Positions 50,809 through 58,465 of a stretch of 64,000 nucleotides of DNA are shown here, one piece after another. This DNA comes from a virus. The stretch covers positions 1 through 64,000 of IMG/VR virus record IMGVR_UViG_3300035698_016830; one strand, written 5' to 3'. The position numbers and the translations under genes are program-made. The notes under the pieces were generated by a model. That model saw only the letters and a program-made list of their open reading frames with translations, was not told the DNA's origin and did no database searches. Position 1 is the stretch's first letter, and each line of letters opens with the position of its first letter.

Positions 50809-51024
50809 ATGAAACGTAAAGACAAAATGACAGTGTTGGTATTGATGATTGTTCTAACAATTGGATATGGTGGTTGTGCAGTGCAGATAGGTAGAACAAA
50901 TCAATACTATAATGGTAAGGGCAATCAGGAACTAGGTAAAACAGAAACGTACAAGGAACGTTTGATGTCAGGCAAAGTAAGCATTGAGGAATCAATAAAA
51001 AGGGCTAATGATAGACAAAATTAA
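50809..51024 (+). CDS. Putative small lipoprotein (71 aa)
   Basis: ATG at 50809 after TTGGAGTGGAGAGTAAG. Basic start MKRKDKM, hydrophobic stretch VLVLMIVLTIGYGGC with Cys at a possible lipobox (YGGC), then a polar part. Could be an outer-membrane or exclusion lipoprotein. A TATAAT at 50783 may be a -10 box. Lies after a terminator. Confidence 0.65.
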   Translation: MKRKDKMTVLVLMIVLTIGYGGCAVQIGRTNQYYNGKGNQELGKTETYKERLMSGKVSIEESIKRANDRQN

Positions 51025-51036
51025 GGAGATTGAAAG

Positions 51037-53112
51037 ATGGCATTTAAAGAGATTAAGACAGCCATAAGTGAGCAGTTTGAAAAAATGTCGAAGCAGGAGT
51101 TGTTTAAGGTAGACTTGACTGGGGACTACATGTGGGAGACCTATCTAGATAGTTTTCCTCCTGGAACAAACCCAATATTCAAGGAACGCACTGAGCATGA
51201 TTGTACGTGTTGCAGGCAATTCATCAAAGCTTGTGGTGGTGTGGTAACGATAGAGGGCAACAGAATGGTATCCTTGTGGGATGTTGTTGTGCCTGAGCCT
51301 TACCAAACAGTCTGTAACGCTTTATCTCAAGAGGTAAAACGGAGGTTTGTCTCAGATGTTTTCCGCTATAGGGAGGCCAATGTTGGTACAGATTTCAACA
51401 GAGTATTACTTGAAAGAGAAGTCAATGTTGGTACAGAAACTGAGAAAGAAAAATTAATATCTGTTTTCAATCGGGTATTACTTGAAAATGAGGAGGTGGC
51501 TAGATGGGAACATTTTTACTTCAAACTACCTACTAAGTTTGTAAGTACAGATCCTGGTTCTGAGTTAGCTGAATTTAGAGCCAGAAAGCAGGTACTCAAA
51601 AGAGGGCTTGAGGAGATAACTGTAGAGGCAGTTGAGATCGTCTTGGAATTGATTGATCAGAATTCACTTTATCGCGGACAAGAATTCAGGCCCCTAGTTG
51701 AGCTTTTTCAAAAGCACAAAACTGAGTTTGATAAGATTAAAGGATTGGAGAAGAAAGACCTTTATTTCTGGAAAACATCTATGGCTTTGGGTTCAGCTTC
51801 AGGAATTAGAAATACTGTTATTGGTACACTTCTATGTGATATCTCTGATGGTATGGAATTGGACAAAGCTGTAAAGTCTTTTGAAAGCAAAGTGGCCCCT
51901 GCAAACTATAAAAGGCCTAGTGCTTTGATCACTAAGACTATGATTAAGAAGGCACAGGAAAAAGTAGAAGCCCTTGGTATCACAAGTGCTCTTACCAGGC
52001 GTTATGCGGTAGCTGAAGATCTCACTATCAATAATGTCTTGTTTGCCAATAGAGAAGCCAAGAAGGCTATGAATGCGTTTGATGAGTTGGCTGATGAAGT
52101 TCCTCATAAAGGTAATTTTGATAAGGTAGAGGGTATAACAGTAGGCAGCTTCATGAAGGACGTGCTGCCCAAAGTGGATAGCGTGGAGTTGTTTGTTGAA
52201 AACAAGCACAGTAACAATCTTATGAGTCTCATAGCACCTGTTGATCCTGAAGCAAAGCATATTTTCAAATGGGACAATAACTTCTCTTGGGCATACAATG
52301 GAGACGTTACGGATTTGATTAAAGAACGTGTTAAGGCAGCAGGGGGAAACGTTGAAGGTGTTTTGCGGTATTCTTTGTCCTGGTTTAATCATGATGATCT
52401 AGATGCCTGGTGTCAAGAGCCCGATGGCAACAAAATTAGTTTTCATAATGCTAAACGGATACATCGATCTACTGGTGTTCTCGATGTGGATATGAATGCA
52501 GGAAGTGGGATTACTAGAAAGCCTGTTGAAAATATCACATGGTCAAAGGAATCCCGGATGCAAGAAGGCGTTTATAAGATTTGGGTTAATCAGTATCAAT
52601 CTAGGGAAAACAGTAATATTGGTTTTGATGCAGAGCTTGAATATGATGGTAAGATATATTCTTTTCATTACGCCAAGAAGCAAAGGACTAAAGAGAATGT
52701 CGTTGTAGCTGAATTCATATATTCAAAAGCTGAGGGTGTTAAAATCATAAAATCTTTGCCATCTACACAAGTATCAAAAGAAGTATGGGGCATTCCTACC
52801 CAGACATTCAGGAAAGTGTCAATGATCTTGAATTCTCCTAATCACTGGGATGATATGAAAATAGGGAACAAACACTGGTTCTTCATTCTGGATGGTTGTA
52901 AGAATGATAAGACAGCAAGAGGATTCTTTAACGAGTTTCTGAATGAGGATCTTAGGGAGCACCGTAAGGTGTTTGAAGTGCTTGGATCTAAGATGAAAAC
53001 TGAAAAGTCAGATAACCAACTTAGTGGTCTTGGGTTCAGTTCGACACAAAGGAATCAGGTACTTTGTAAAGTATCTGGAAGTTTCAATCGAATGCTTAAA
53101 GTCACATTTTAA
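51037..53112 (+). CDS. Large hypothetical protein (691 aa)
   Basis: Begins MAFKEIKTAISEQFEK; a Cys cluster HDCTCCRQF near 51-57. Contains an internal duplication near residues 111-155 (two copies of NVGTxxxxxxNRVLLE-type units). Long soluble protein with no catalytic motif I can name. Similar large proteins are found in other siphophages with unknown role. ATG after AAGGAGATTGAAAG. Confidence 0.75.
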   Translation: MAFKEIKTAISEQFEKMSKQELFKVDLTGDYMWETYLDSFPPGTNPIFKERTEHDCTCCRQFIKACGGVVTIEGNRMVSLWDVVVPEPYQTVCNALSQEVKRRFVSDVFRYREANVGTDFNRVLLEREVNVGTETEKEKLISVFNRVLLENEEVARWEHFYFKLPTKFVSTDPGSELAEFRARKQVLKRGLEEITVEAVEIVLELIDQNSLYRGQEFRPLVELFQKHKTEFDKIKGLEKKDLYFWKTSMALGSASGIRNTVIGTLLCDISDGMELDKAVKSFESKVAPANYKRPSALITKTMIKKAQEKVEALGITSALTRRYAVAEDLTINNVLFANREAKKAMNAFDELADEVPHKGNFDKVEGITVGSFMKDVLPKVDSVELFVENKHSNNLMSLIAPVDPEAKHIFKWDNNFSWAYNGDVTDLIKERVKAAGGNVEGVLRYSLSWFNHDDLDAWCQEPDGNKISFHNAKRIHRSTGVLDVDMNAGSGITRKPVENITWSKESRMQEGVYKIWVNQYQSRENSNIGFDAELEYDGKIYSFHYAKKQRTKENVVVAEFIYSKAEGVKIIKSLPSTQVSKEVWGIPTQTFRKVSMILNSPNHWDDMKIGNKHWFFILDGCKNDKTARGFFNEFLNEDLREHRKVFEVLGSKMKTEKSDNQLSGLGFSSTQRNQVLCKVSGSFNRMLKVTF

Positions 53113-53147
53113 GGTAAGTTTTCAAAAGGATAAAGAAAGGAGTTATT

Positions 53148-53477
53148 ATGAAGCTTAAGAAATCTATTTTCAGTGATAAAGCAGGGGCTGTGTTTGTTGC
53201 ATCCAATAGTTTTGATTTGGGTATTCATATATGGCCTGCTGCGCTAGGTATTAAAAAATATGAAGGTTGTGTGCAATATGCCCCAGATTTTTCGATGGGG
53301 ACGGCGGTAGACTTAGTTGATGATAATCAAGCTTGTTATTTACGCGCTGCAGAGTGCGAAAAGATTTACTATGACTTCCCAGAATCAGAGGAAGCTTGGC
53401 TATTAACTCCAAGAGGTAAAGATTGGTTATGGGAGCAGGTTGATACTCAGTTAGAATTGCTGAAAGATCCAGGGTAA
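53148..53477 (+). CDS. Hypothetical protein, paralogue of 61115 (109 aa)
   Basis: ATG after AAAGGAGTTATT. Shares MKLKK-FSD--GAVFVA, IWPA-LGI-K--GC and CEKIYYDFPESEEAWLLTP-type segments with the protein at 61115. Beta-rich small fold, no known family. Confidence 0.7.
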   Translation: MKLKKSIFSDKAGAVFVASNSFDLGIHIWPAALGIKKYEGCVQYAPDFSMGTAVDLVDDNQACYLRAAECEKIYYDFPESEEAWLLTPRGKDWLWEQVDTQLELLKDPG

Positions 53478-53530
53478 AAATTACATTTTAGTCAAACAGT
53501 TTTAGAAACAATTATTTAAGGAGAGTTACA

Positions 53531-53923
53531 ATGCTATTTGAAAGAGCCAGTAAATTGAAATTGAGATTTGAGACAACAAGAGGCACAGTCAACATGGAAG
53601 ATTTGTGGGATATGCCATTAGTTAATGACAGAGATTCTTTTTCTTTGGATATTTTAGCCAAGAGTTTGAATAAAAAGGTAAAGGAGGAACAAGAAGATAG
53701 TTTTGTGCTTCCTGCCACCAAGATGAGGTCTGTTTTTATTCTGTCGCTTGATATAGTTAAGCGAGTGATTGAAGTAAAGCTTGCTAATATCCAAACTCAG
53801 AATAAGAGAGCAGCTACAATAGCCAGGAAAAATCGTATTTTGGAAATCCTGGAAAGCAAGGAAGATGACAGTTTGAAAGAAAAGACTAGGGAAGAGTTGG
53901 TTGCTTTGTTAGAAGAAGAATAG
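53531..53923 (+). CDS. Hypothetical protein (130 aa)
   Basis: ATG after AAGGAGAGTTACA. Begins MLFERASKLKLRFETTRG; C-terminal charged helix (LESKEDDSLKEKTREELVALL). The N-terminal YKLRFETTRGxxxxxDLWDMPL pattern is common in siphophage tail or early regions; role unknown. Confidence 0.7.
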   Translation: MLFERASKLKLRFETTRGTVNMEDLWDMPLVNDRDSFSLDILAKSLNKKVKEEQEDSFVLPATKMRSVFILSLDIVKRVIEVKLANIQTQNKRAATIARKNRILEILESKEDDSLKEKTREELVALLEEE

Positions 53924-53942
53924 CGTTTCGCCGAGGGCTGTA

Positions 53943-53988
53943 TAATATGATACTGCTCCATATATAGCTGGGGGGTGGTATCATATTA
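53943..53988 (+). terminator. Hairpin, possible terminator
   Basis: TAATATGATAC (53943-53953) pairs with GTATCATATTA (53978-53988), loop of 24 nt with CTCC/GGGG inside; followed by ATCTTTT. T-run is weak, so it may be a processing or regulatory hairpin. Confidence 0.5.
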
Positions 53989-54010
53989 ATCTTTTAGAAT
54001 TATAAGTAGT

Positions 54011-54142
54011 TTGGAAGCTTTGGCTTATTCTAATGTATCGATACCTAATGAACCAGATATGGAAAGAGTAGAACAACTTTGTATGGAACTCATTTGTAAG
54101 ATGAATATTGGGAAAGGGCTTGAATCATTATTATTGAAGTAA
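54011..54142 (+). CDS. Possible small gene or remnant (43 aa)
   Basis: TTG start, open to TAA at 54142; product contains EALAYSNVSIPNEPDMERV. No convincing ribosome binding site. May be the tail end of a decayed gene. Confidence 0.3.
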   Translation: MEALAYSNVSIPNEPDMERVEQLCMELICKMNIGKGLESLLLK

Positions 54143-54152
54143 GGAAAATATT

Positions 54153-54329
54153 ATGAATAAAATGACATTAGCAGTATTGCAAACTCTCCGATGGACAACA
54201 GAACACTTTGCAAGTATGGAAGAGACTTTAGGCAAGACGCCAGAGGAATTCAGTCCGGAACTCAGAGCAGCATTAGCACAAAAACAATTATTGGAAGAAG
54301 GCTATATTCAGGTCACTGATCCTGAATAA
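54153..54329 (+). CDS. Hypothetical protein (58 aa)
   Basis: ATG at 54153 after AAGTAAGGAAAATATT. Begins MNKMTLAVLQTLRWTT, helical, acidic. Followed by promoter module copy E. No family recognised. Confidence 0.6.
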   Translation: MNKMTLAVLQTLRWTTEHFASMEETLGKTPEEFSPELRAALAQKQLLEEGYIQVTDPE

Positions 54330-54417
54330 AATTTAATCTCATAAACCCTTGTATTAGCTTAATAACGCAGATTCTTACATAAATTATAGATATTATATAA
54401 TTTTTACAATAATTATG

Positions 54418-54446
54418 TTGACAATGTAGCCGATAGTCGTTATTAT
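54418..54446 (+). promoter_or_regulatory. Promoter module, copy E
   Basis: TTGACA, 17-bp spacer with CCGATAGTC, TATTAT (54441-54446), with the AT-rich block from 54375. Leader ends TTTGAAAGGACAAGAAA. Confidence 0.88.
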
Positions 54447-54490
54447 ATGTATAGTAAATAAGTTAATAACGAATTTGAAAGGACAAGAAA

Positions 54491-54808
54491 ATGACAGTAA
54501 CAAAAGAAAACATACTGAAAAATGTTGATAAAATCGAAGTTGAATCTGTACAAGATTTTAATCGCTCAGCTCGAAAGTATTGTATGAATCAGAATCAGCA
54601 CACAAACGCGTGTAGGGGTAGGACTGATGGACCTACATATGCGTGCTGGTCTACTCCTGTCGAGGTTATAGCTGATTCTGATTCAGCTCCAAAAGTACGT
54701 GGATTTGGCTATTGGAAAACAACATTTAATAACGGCGCTGGTTTTTCCAGAACATTGTATACTCCGTCTACTTTTCATATCGTAGTAGGGGAAAATTGGA
54801 AAGATTAA
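54491..54808 (+). CDS. Hypothetical early protein (105 aa)
   Basis: First gene after promoter copy E. Begins MTVTKENILKNVDKI, a start similar in style to the gene at 49691. Contains YCMNQNQHTNACRGR and ends in VVGENWKD. No family recognised. Confidence 0.7.
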   Translation: MTVTKENILKNVDKIEVESVQDFNRSARKYCMNQNQHTNACRGRTDGPTYACWSTPVEVIADSDSAPKVRGFGYWKTTFNNGAGFSRTLYTPSTFHIVVGENWKD

Positions 54809-54831
54809 CGTAAAAGCAGCAAAACAACATT

Positions 54832-54855
54832 CCTTCCTGGAATTAGCTAGGAGGG
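54832..54855 (+). promoter_or_regulatory. Leader hairpin before ribosome binding site
   Basis: CCTTCCTGG pairs with CTAGGAGGG (two G-U pairs), loop AATTAG, followed by TTTGAAAGGACAGGAAG and ATG at 54873. Compared with 49972, loop positions and stem bases change while pairing is kept. Confidence 0.7.
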
Positions 54856-54872
54856 TTTGAAAGGACAGGAAG

Positions 54873-55058
54873 ATGAAATGTCAACAATGCAAGGGATCTA
54901 ACGCACCAGCAGGAATAATAAGAATGATAAAAGGGAAAAGGTATGTACTTTGTGACTTCCATTTCAACAGGCTGGATTATGCTTTAAGAAAGAAAGATAA
55001 GGTAAAAAGGTATGCTACTGGTGGTAAAGTAGCTAAAACTAAAATATCATTTATTTGA
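54873..55058 (+). CDS. Small zinc-ribbon-like protein (61 aa)
   Basis: MKCQQCKGSNAP at the start and VLCDFHFNRLD in the middle give two possible zinc ligand pairs (C3/C6, C27/H30). Basic C-terminus. Follows a leader hairpin. Role unknown. Confidence 0.65.
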   Translation: MKCQQCKGSNAPAGIIRMIKGKRYVLCDFHFNRLDYALRKKDKVKRYATGGKVAKTKISFI

Positions 55059-55070
55059 AAGGATAAGAAA

Positions 55071-55337
55071 ATGAATGCGCCATCAAAATTGATTGAACGC
55101 ATGGAAACGGAAACAGGACAACGGATTGACTCAAATGATGGGAACAATAACGCAATGGCTGGATTATTAGGTGCTATGTCTCGCATGATCGGACAATCTT
55201 CTCATGATGAGCGTGATGATCTTGCGGCAGGGATTCTGATCCGGCATAAAATGTCACGAGAAGGTATCCGCGAGCAACAAACAAAGGATAAATCGGCAAC
55301 CATGCTAATGATGGGATTTAGTCCAGATGATCTATAA
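55071..55337 (+). CDS. Hypothetical protein (88 aa)
   Basis: ATG after TTTGAAAGGATAAGAAA. Begins MNAPSKLIERMETETG. Helical, with a GLLGAMSRMIGQSSHDERDD segment. No family recognised. Confidence 0.65.
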   Translation: MNAPSKLIERMETETGQRIDSNDGNNNAMAGLLGAMSRMIGQSSHDERDDLAAGILIRHKMSREGIREQQTKDKSATMLMMGFSPDDL

Positions 55338-55370
55338 CTAAGACCCGTAAACTTGAAAAGGATAAGAACG

Positions 55371-55556
55371 ATGGAAAACCAACTGCCATTATATACGGTG
55401 CAAAAAATTGATAAAAAAGATGTGTTGTATGGTCCAACCCACTATAGCGAAGATGGAAATACAACAAATTGTGGGCAAGGGGTTAATGAAAATTGGAGCT
55501 ACTTAACAAATACTTCAGATGCAAGGTGCACCTGTAAAAAATGCTTGAAAGGATAA
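55371..55556 (+). CDS. Hypothetical Cys-containing protein (61 aa)
   Basis: ATG at 55371 after TTGAAAAGGATAAGAACG. C-terminal CTCKKCLKG and an earlier NCGQG may bind zinc; pattern TNCGxxxxxxWxxxTxxxxxxCxCKKC is seen in small phage proteins. Stop overlaps the next ribosome binding site. Confidence 0.65.
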   Translation: MENQLPLYTVQKIDKKDVLYGPTHYSEDGNTTNCGQGVNENWSYLTNTSDARCTCKKCLKG

Positions 55557-55560
55557 GAAG

Positions 55561-56259
55561 ATGTATAACAAAAGAAATGTAATGCTGAATACAGCGAAGA
55601 TGTTTCAAGGTATGTTATTTGTACTTGGAGTAGCTTGCATAGTATTTGGTGCTGTGGGCACTTGTCAGGGTCAAAATGTAAGATTAGCGGCAGAAGCATT
55701 ATCTTTAATACCTACTATAAAGGTAAAGGTAAAGGGAACTATAATGCTTGATCCTGGGCACGGAGGGTCTGATCCTGGGGCGATAAGTTGTCTTGGGTAC
55801 TATGAGAAGGACCTAACGCTTAAAGTGGCTAACAGGCTAGCTAGCGAGCTTAAATCAGCTGGATGGAAGGTCATAATGACTCGTGATACTGATATATTTG
55901 TATCACTTGATAGTAGAGTAGTTATGGCAAATAAAGAAAACCCAAACCTCTTCATTAGCATTCATGGAGATTCTTTTACTGAACCTGAACCTTCAGGCTG
56001 TACTATTTTTACGTCAAAAGTAGCAAGTGATAAATCAGCAACAACAGCTATGCTTCTTAGTCATGCAATGCCAGTTAAGACTAATAGAGGAGTCAAGCAG
56101 TATAATTATAGAGTACTTTACAAAACAAAATGTCCTGCTGTTCTAATTGAAATGGGTTTTTTGTCAAACACAGATGATGCTATGAGAATGAAAAGTTCGG
56201 CTTGGCAAAAGCAGTTAGCAAGAAAAATAACACAAGCTTTGGAAGTTAGTGGAATTTAG
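55561..56259 (+). CDS. N-acetylmuramoyl-L-alanine amidase (endolysin)
   Basis: 232 aa. Amidase_3 domain: MLDPGHGGSDPG (zinc His, near 64), YEKDLTLKVAN (zinc Glu), LFISIHGDS (zinc His, near 139) and VLIEMGFLSN (catalytic Glu, near 196). The N-terminal 37 residues have a hydrophobic segment (MLFVLGVACIVFGAVG), so it is secreted or membrane-anchored by the host Sec system. No cell-wall-binding domain. Candidate lysis gene, with a small membrane protein next to it. Confidence 0.92.
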   Translation: MYNKRNVMLNTAKMFQGMLFVLGVACIVFGAVGTCQGQNVRLAAEALSLIPTIKVKVKGTIMLDPGHGGSDPGAISCLGYYEKDLTLKVANRLASELKSAGWKVIMTRDTDIFVSLDSRVVMANKENPNLFISIHGDSFTEPEPSGCTIFTSKVASDKSATTAMLLSHAMPVKTNRGVKQYNYRVLYKTKCPAVLIEMGFLSNTDDAMRMKSSAWQKQLARKITQALEVSGI

Positions 56260-56309
56260 AAGGGTAAAAAAAATAAATTGGTTTTTTAATTATCAGAAGG
56301 AGAATTGAA

Positions 56310-56486
56310 ATGTGTGAATATTTGGTAACTTGCGTGTGGTATCCGATGTTTGTTGTATTTGTCATTATGCCAGCAAATGGATGCTTGTTAATGTTAGGAC
56401 ATAAAAAGAGTATGATTCCTAGTATATTAGGTATCTTTCTTATATTATTACACATTCCGTATACGTGGACGATATTTAATAGTTAA
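56310..56486 (+). CDS. Two-helix small membrane protein, candidate holin
   Basis: 58 aa. ATG at 56310 after AGAAGGAGAATTGAA. Two hydrophobic segments (WYPMFVVFVIMPANG and PSILGIFLILLHIPY) separated by a basic turn (GHKKS). Directly after the endolysin. Size and topology fit a small class II holin; a spanin-like part is not seen. Confidence 0.65.
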   Translation: MCEYLVTCVWYPMFVVFVIMPANGCLLMLGHKKSMIPSILGIFLILLHIPYTWTIFNS

Positions 56487-56553
56487 GAAGAATAACTTCA
56501 GCTGTGGAAGTTAGTGGAATTTAAAATATCATTTATTTGAAAGGGTAAGTAAG

Positions 56554-56820
56554 ATGAAGAAGTTAATTAAGATTGAAGAAGTTGGAAATGAAGGATTGGT
56601 CGGTCTCATGGGAGAGAGGATCACAATCTTTAGTTTGAATTATATTTATACAGGAATACTGATTGGTGTAAATGATGAGTTTTGTAAATTGGAGTCTGCT
56701 GCTATAGTTTATGAAACTGGTAAGTTTAATGAGCCAGATTGGAAAGATGCTCAATTACTCCCTAAGCCTGTCTACGTTATGTTGAGATGTATTGAAATGT
56801 TTACAATATTGAAAGATTGA
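56554..56820 (+). CDS. Hypothetical protein (88 aa)
   Basis: ATG after TTTGAAAGGGTAAGTAAG. Begins MKKLIKIEEVGNEG; beta-rich, SH3- or Sm-like by feel (NYIYTGILIGVNDEFCKLE). Its leader looks copied from upstream of 55071. No family recognised. Confidence 0.65.
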   Translation: MKKLIKIEEVGNEGLVGLMGERITIFSLNYIYTGILIGVNDEFCKLESAAIVYETGKFNEPDWKDAQLLPKPVYVMLRCIEMFTILKD

Positions 56821-56824
56821 TATT

Positions 56825-56989
56825 ATGAGAGGTAGGAATCAGAAATATGCAGGGTCTTGGTCTCGGTCTGGGTCTCGGTCTGGGTCTGGGTCTGGGTCTG
56901 GGTCTGGGTCTGGGTCTGGGTCTGGGTCTTGGTCTTGGTCTGGGTCTGGGTCTCGGTCTGGGATACTAGTGAAGGGGTTTATATTATGA
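56825..56989 (+). CDS. Ser-(Trp/Arg/Gly) dipeptide-repeat protein, copy 1
   Basis: 54 aa. MRGRNQKYAG, then about 18 units of Ser plus Trp, Arg or Gly encoded by TCT-NGG hexamers (N is T, C or G), then GILVKGFI. Its TGA overlaps the ATG of copy 2 (ATGA). No clear ribosome binding site. Expression is uncertain, but the duplicated unique ends argue for a real unit. Confidence 0.55.
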   Translation: MRGRNQKYAGSWSRSGSRSGSGSGSGSGSGSGSGSWSWSGSGSRSGILVKGFIL

Positions 56990-57211
56990 GAGGTAGGAAT
57001 CAGAAATATGCAGGGTCTTGGTCTTGGTCTCGGTCTTGGTCTCGGTCTGGGTCTGGGTCTGGGTCTTGGTCTCGGTCTGGGTCTGGGTCTGGGTCTGGGT
57101 CTGGGTCTGGGTCTCGGTCTGGGTCTTGGTCTCGGTCTTGGTCTCGGTCTTGGTCTCGGTCTGGGTCTGGGTCTGGGTCTTGGTCTCGGTCTGGGTCTCG
57201 GTCTGGGATAT
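56849..57211 (+). repeat. GGTCTN hexanucleotide repeat tracts
   Basis: Two long tracts of GGTCTG, GGTCTC and GGTCTT units (56851-56962 and 57012-57208) separated by the unique junction that ends copy 1 and starts copy 2. Units vary only at the last base, never to A. Confidence 0.9.
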
Positions 57212-57246
57212 TAGTGAAGGGATTTATTTTCAGATCCACAAGGTGA
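56986..57246 (+). CDS. Ser-(Trp/Arg/Gly) dipeptide-repeat protein, copy 2
   Basis: 86 aa. Same N-terminus MRGRNQKYAG, about 33 dipeptide units, same GILVKGFI end with a short different tail. GAAGGGG lies 8 nt before ATG, inside copy 1. The repeat number differs strongly between copies, consistent with slippage. Other frames of the repeat give Gly-Leu, Val-Trp and Asp-Pro runs, which I regard as shadows. Confidence 0.6.
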   Translation: MRGRNQKYAGSWSWSRSWSRSGSGSGSWSRSGSGSGSGSGSGSRSGSWSRSWSRSWSRSGSGSGSWSRSGSRSGILVKGFIFRSTR

Positions 57247-57302
57247 ATTATAAATGAAAAGGCATATAATAAATTTTATTTAGATAAAGGGAAGGGATAA
57301 AA

Positions 57303-57605
57303 ATGCTAACAAGTAAGGAAATGAAAGAGCAACAGCAAGAAAGGGAAAGGATCGGCTTAATTGATGCAAGTATTATACCTCTCATAAAAGATAAGACCAG
57401 GTTAGATTTCCTTGATGCTGTAGCCACAGAACCAGTGAATATTATTTGTAGATGGTCTGTTGAAGGGAAAGGATGGTATTTATGCGAAGCCACTAAAAGT
57501 GAGGGTTTCAAAACTGTCAGAGAGGCAATAGATGCTTTTATGGTAGCAAATGCAGAAGCAATAGATGCTTTTATAATAGCAAATGCAAATGATGTAGGAA
57601 AATAA
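57303..57605 (+). CDS. Hypothetical protein (100 aa)
   Basis: ATG after GGGAAGGGATAAAA. N-terminal helical, middle PVNIICRWSVEGKGWYLCEA. Near the end a 33-bp tandem duplication encodes EAIDAFMVANA then EAIDAFIIANA. No family recognised. Confidence 0.65.
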   Translation: MLTSKEMKEQQQERERIGLIDASIIPLIKDKTRLDFLDAVATEPVNIICRWSVEGKGWYLCEATKSEGFKTVREAIDAFMVANAEAIDAFIIANANDVGK

Positions 57606-57617
57606 GGACTAAAGATT

Positions 57618-58169
57618 ATGAAAATGATAATAGATTATGAAGTGGAGGGCTCCTGGTTACCACCTGGAAATAGGAATAGGTGTAGGGCTTGTGGAACTTT
57701 ATTAGAACCTGTACCAGAAGAAGGACATTTTAATTCACAGTATCATATACTTAAACAAAATGATGGGTGTGAATTGTATTGCTGCCCTAAAGGATGTGGT
57801 GTAAAGGAAGTAACTAAGGAAATGAGGCATTATCTTGATAATCAAGCTTGGTTTAAAAAAGGAAGTGAATCTTATAAATGGAAATGGGATTATAAGAAAA
57901 TTCTATATGCCTGGATAACTGTTAAGGGTAAGATAAGGCCTTGTTCTTTTCAGGATCACATAGCAACAAGAGATGCTGCCGGTAGACGACCTGTACATGT
58001 CGCATATCGTGATGATCAGTTGGAATTCAGTTGGGATATGAAATTGACAAAACCACAAGTAAAAACATTAATGGATTTCTCTATAGCTTATTCAGTGTCT
58101 TTTGATAAAAGAAGTAAGGAAGAGATAGCTGTGGAAGAAATTGGATATGCTATTTTAAAGATAGGGTAG
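57618..58169 (+). CDS. Hypothetical zinc-binding protein (183 aa)
   Basis: ATG after AAGGACTAAAGATT. N-terminal Cys pairs (CRACG, CELYCCPKGCG) form a likely zinc ribbon; C-terminal half is mixed alpha/beta. No known family. Confidence 0.65.
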   Translation: MKMIIDYEVEGSWLPPGNRNRCRACGTLLEPVPEEGHFNSQYHILKQNDGCELYCCPKGCGVKEVTKEMRHYLDNQAWFKKGSESYKWKWDYKKILYAWITVKGKIRPCSFQDHIATRDAAGRRPVHVAYRDDQLEFSWDMKLTKPQVKTLMDFSIAYSVSFDKRSKEEIAVEEIGYAILKIG

Positions 58170-58178
58170 GAGAATAAA

Positions 58179-58379
58179 ATGAAACCACATTATTTTGATC
58201 AAGAAGTTCCGGATGATGACTATATAAACCTGAATATGGCCAAAGGTCAAGGCTGTGTGCCAAAGGGCTGTTTATTGGGTCGCATGATAGTTGCGACTCT
58301 CGTCGATCAAGGGAAAGATCCTTGCCAGGGTTGCGAACACCCAAGAAGCAAATGCGGTGGCAGGCCAAAGTCAGGTTAG
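58179..58379 (+). CDS. Small Cys-rich protein (66 aa)
   Basis: ATG after GGTAGGAGAATAAA. Cys residues in GCVPKGC and CQGCEHPRSKC; a known type of short phage protein without assigned role. Last gene before the terminase small subunit gene. Confidence 0.65.
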   Translation: MKPHYFDQEVPDDDYINLNMAKGQGCVPKGCLLGRMIVATLVDQGKDPCQGCEHPRSKCGGRPKSG

Positions 58380-58428
58380 CTTTCCTTGATCCTGAGTTGG
58401 GGTATATTAAGAAAATAAAATAAAATAC

Positions 58429-58458
58429 TTGTATACATTATTATATATATCATATAAT
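58429..58458 (+). promoter_or_regulatory. Promoter before terminase small subunit gene
   Basis: TTGTAT, 18-bp spacer, TATAAT (58453-58458), only 7 bases before the ATG at 58466, so the transcript would be nearly leaderless if used. The word TATATATCATATAA recurs at 59683, suggesting a different promoter class. Confidence 0.5.
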
Positions 58459-58465
58459 AAGAGGT

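Noticed and set aside
51832-52392. 186-codon minus-strand frame
   Set aside because: Opposite the large 51037 gene, poor composition, no start signals.
57000-57257. Gly-Leu, Val-Trp and Asp-Pro repeat frames
   Set aside because: All arise from the GGTCTN hexamers in other frames; the Ser-(Trp/Arg/Gly) frame has the duplicated unique ends and the start/stop overlap.
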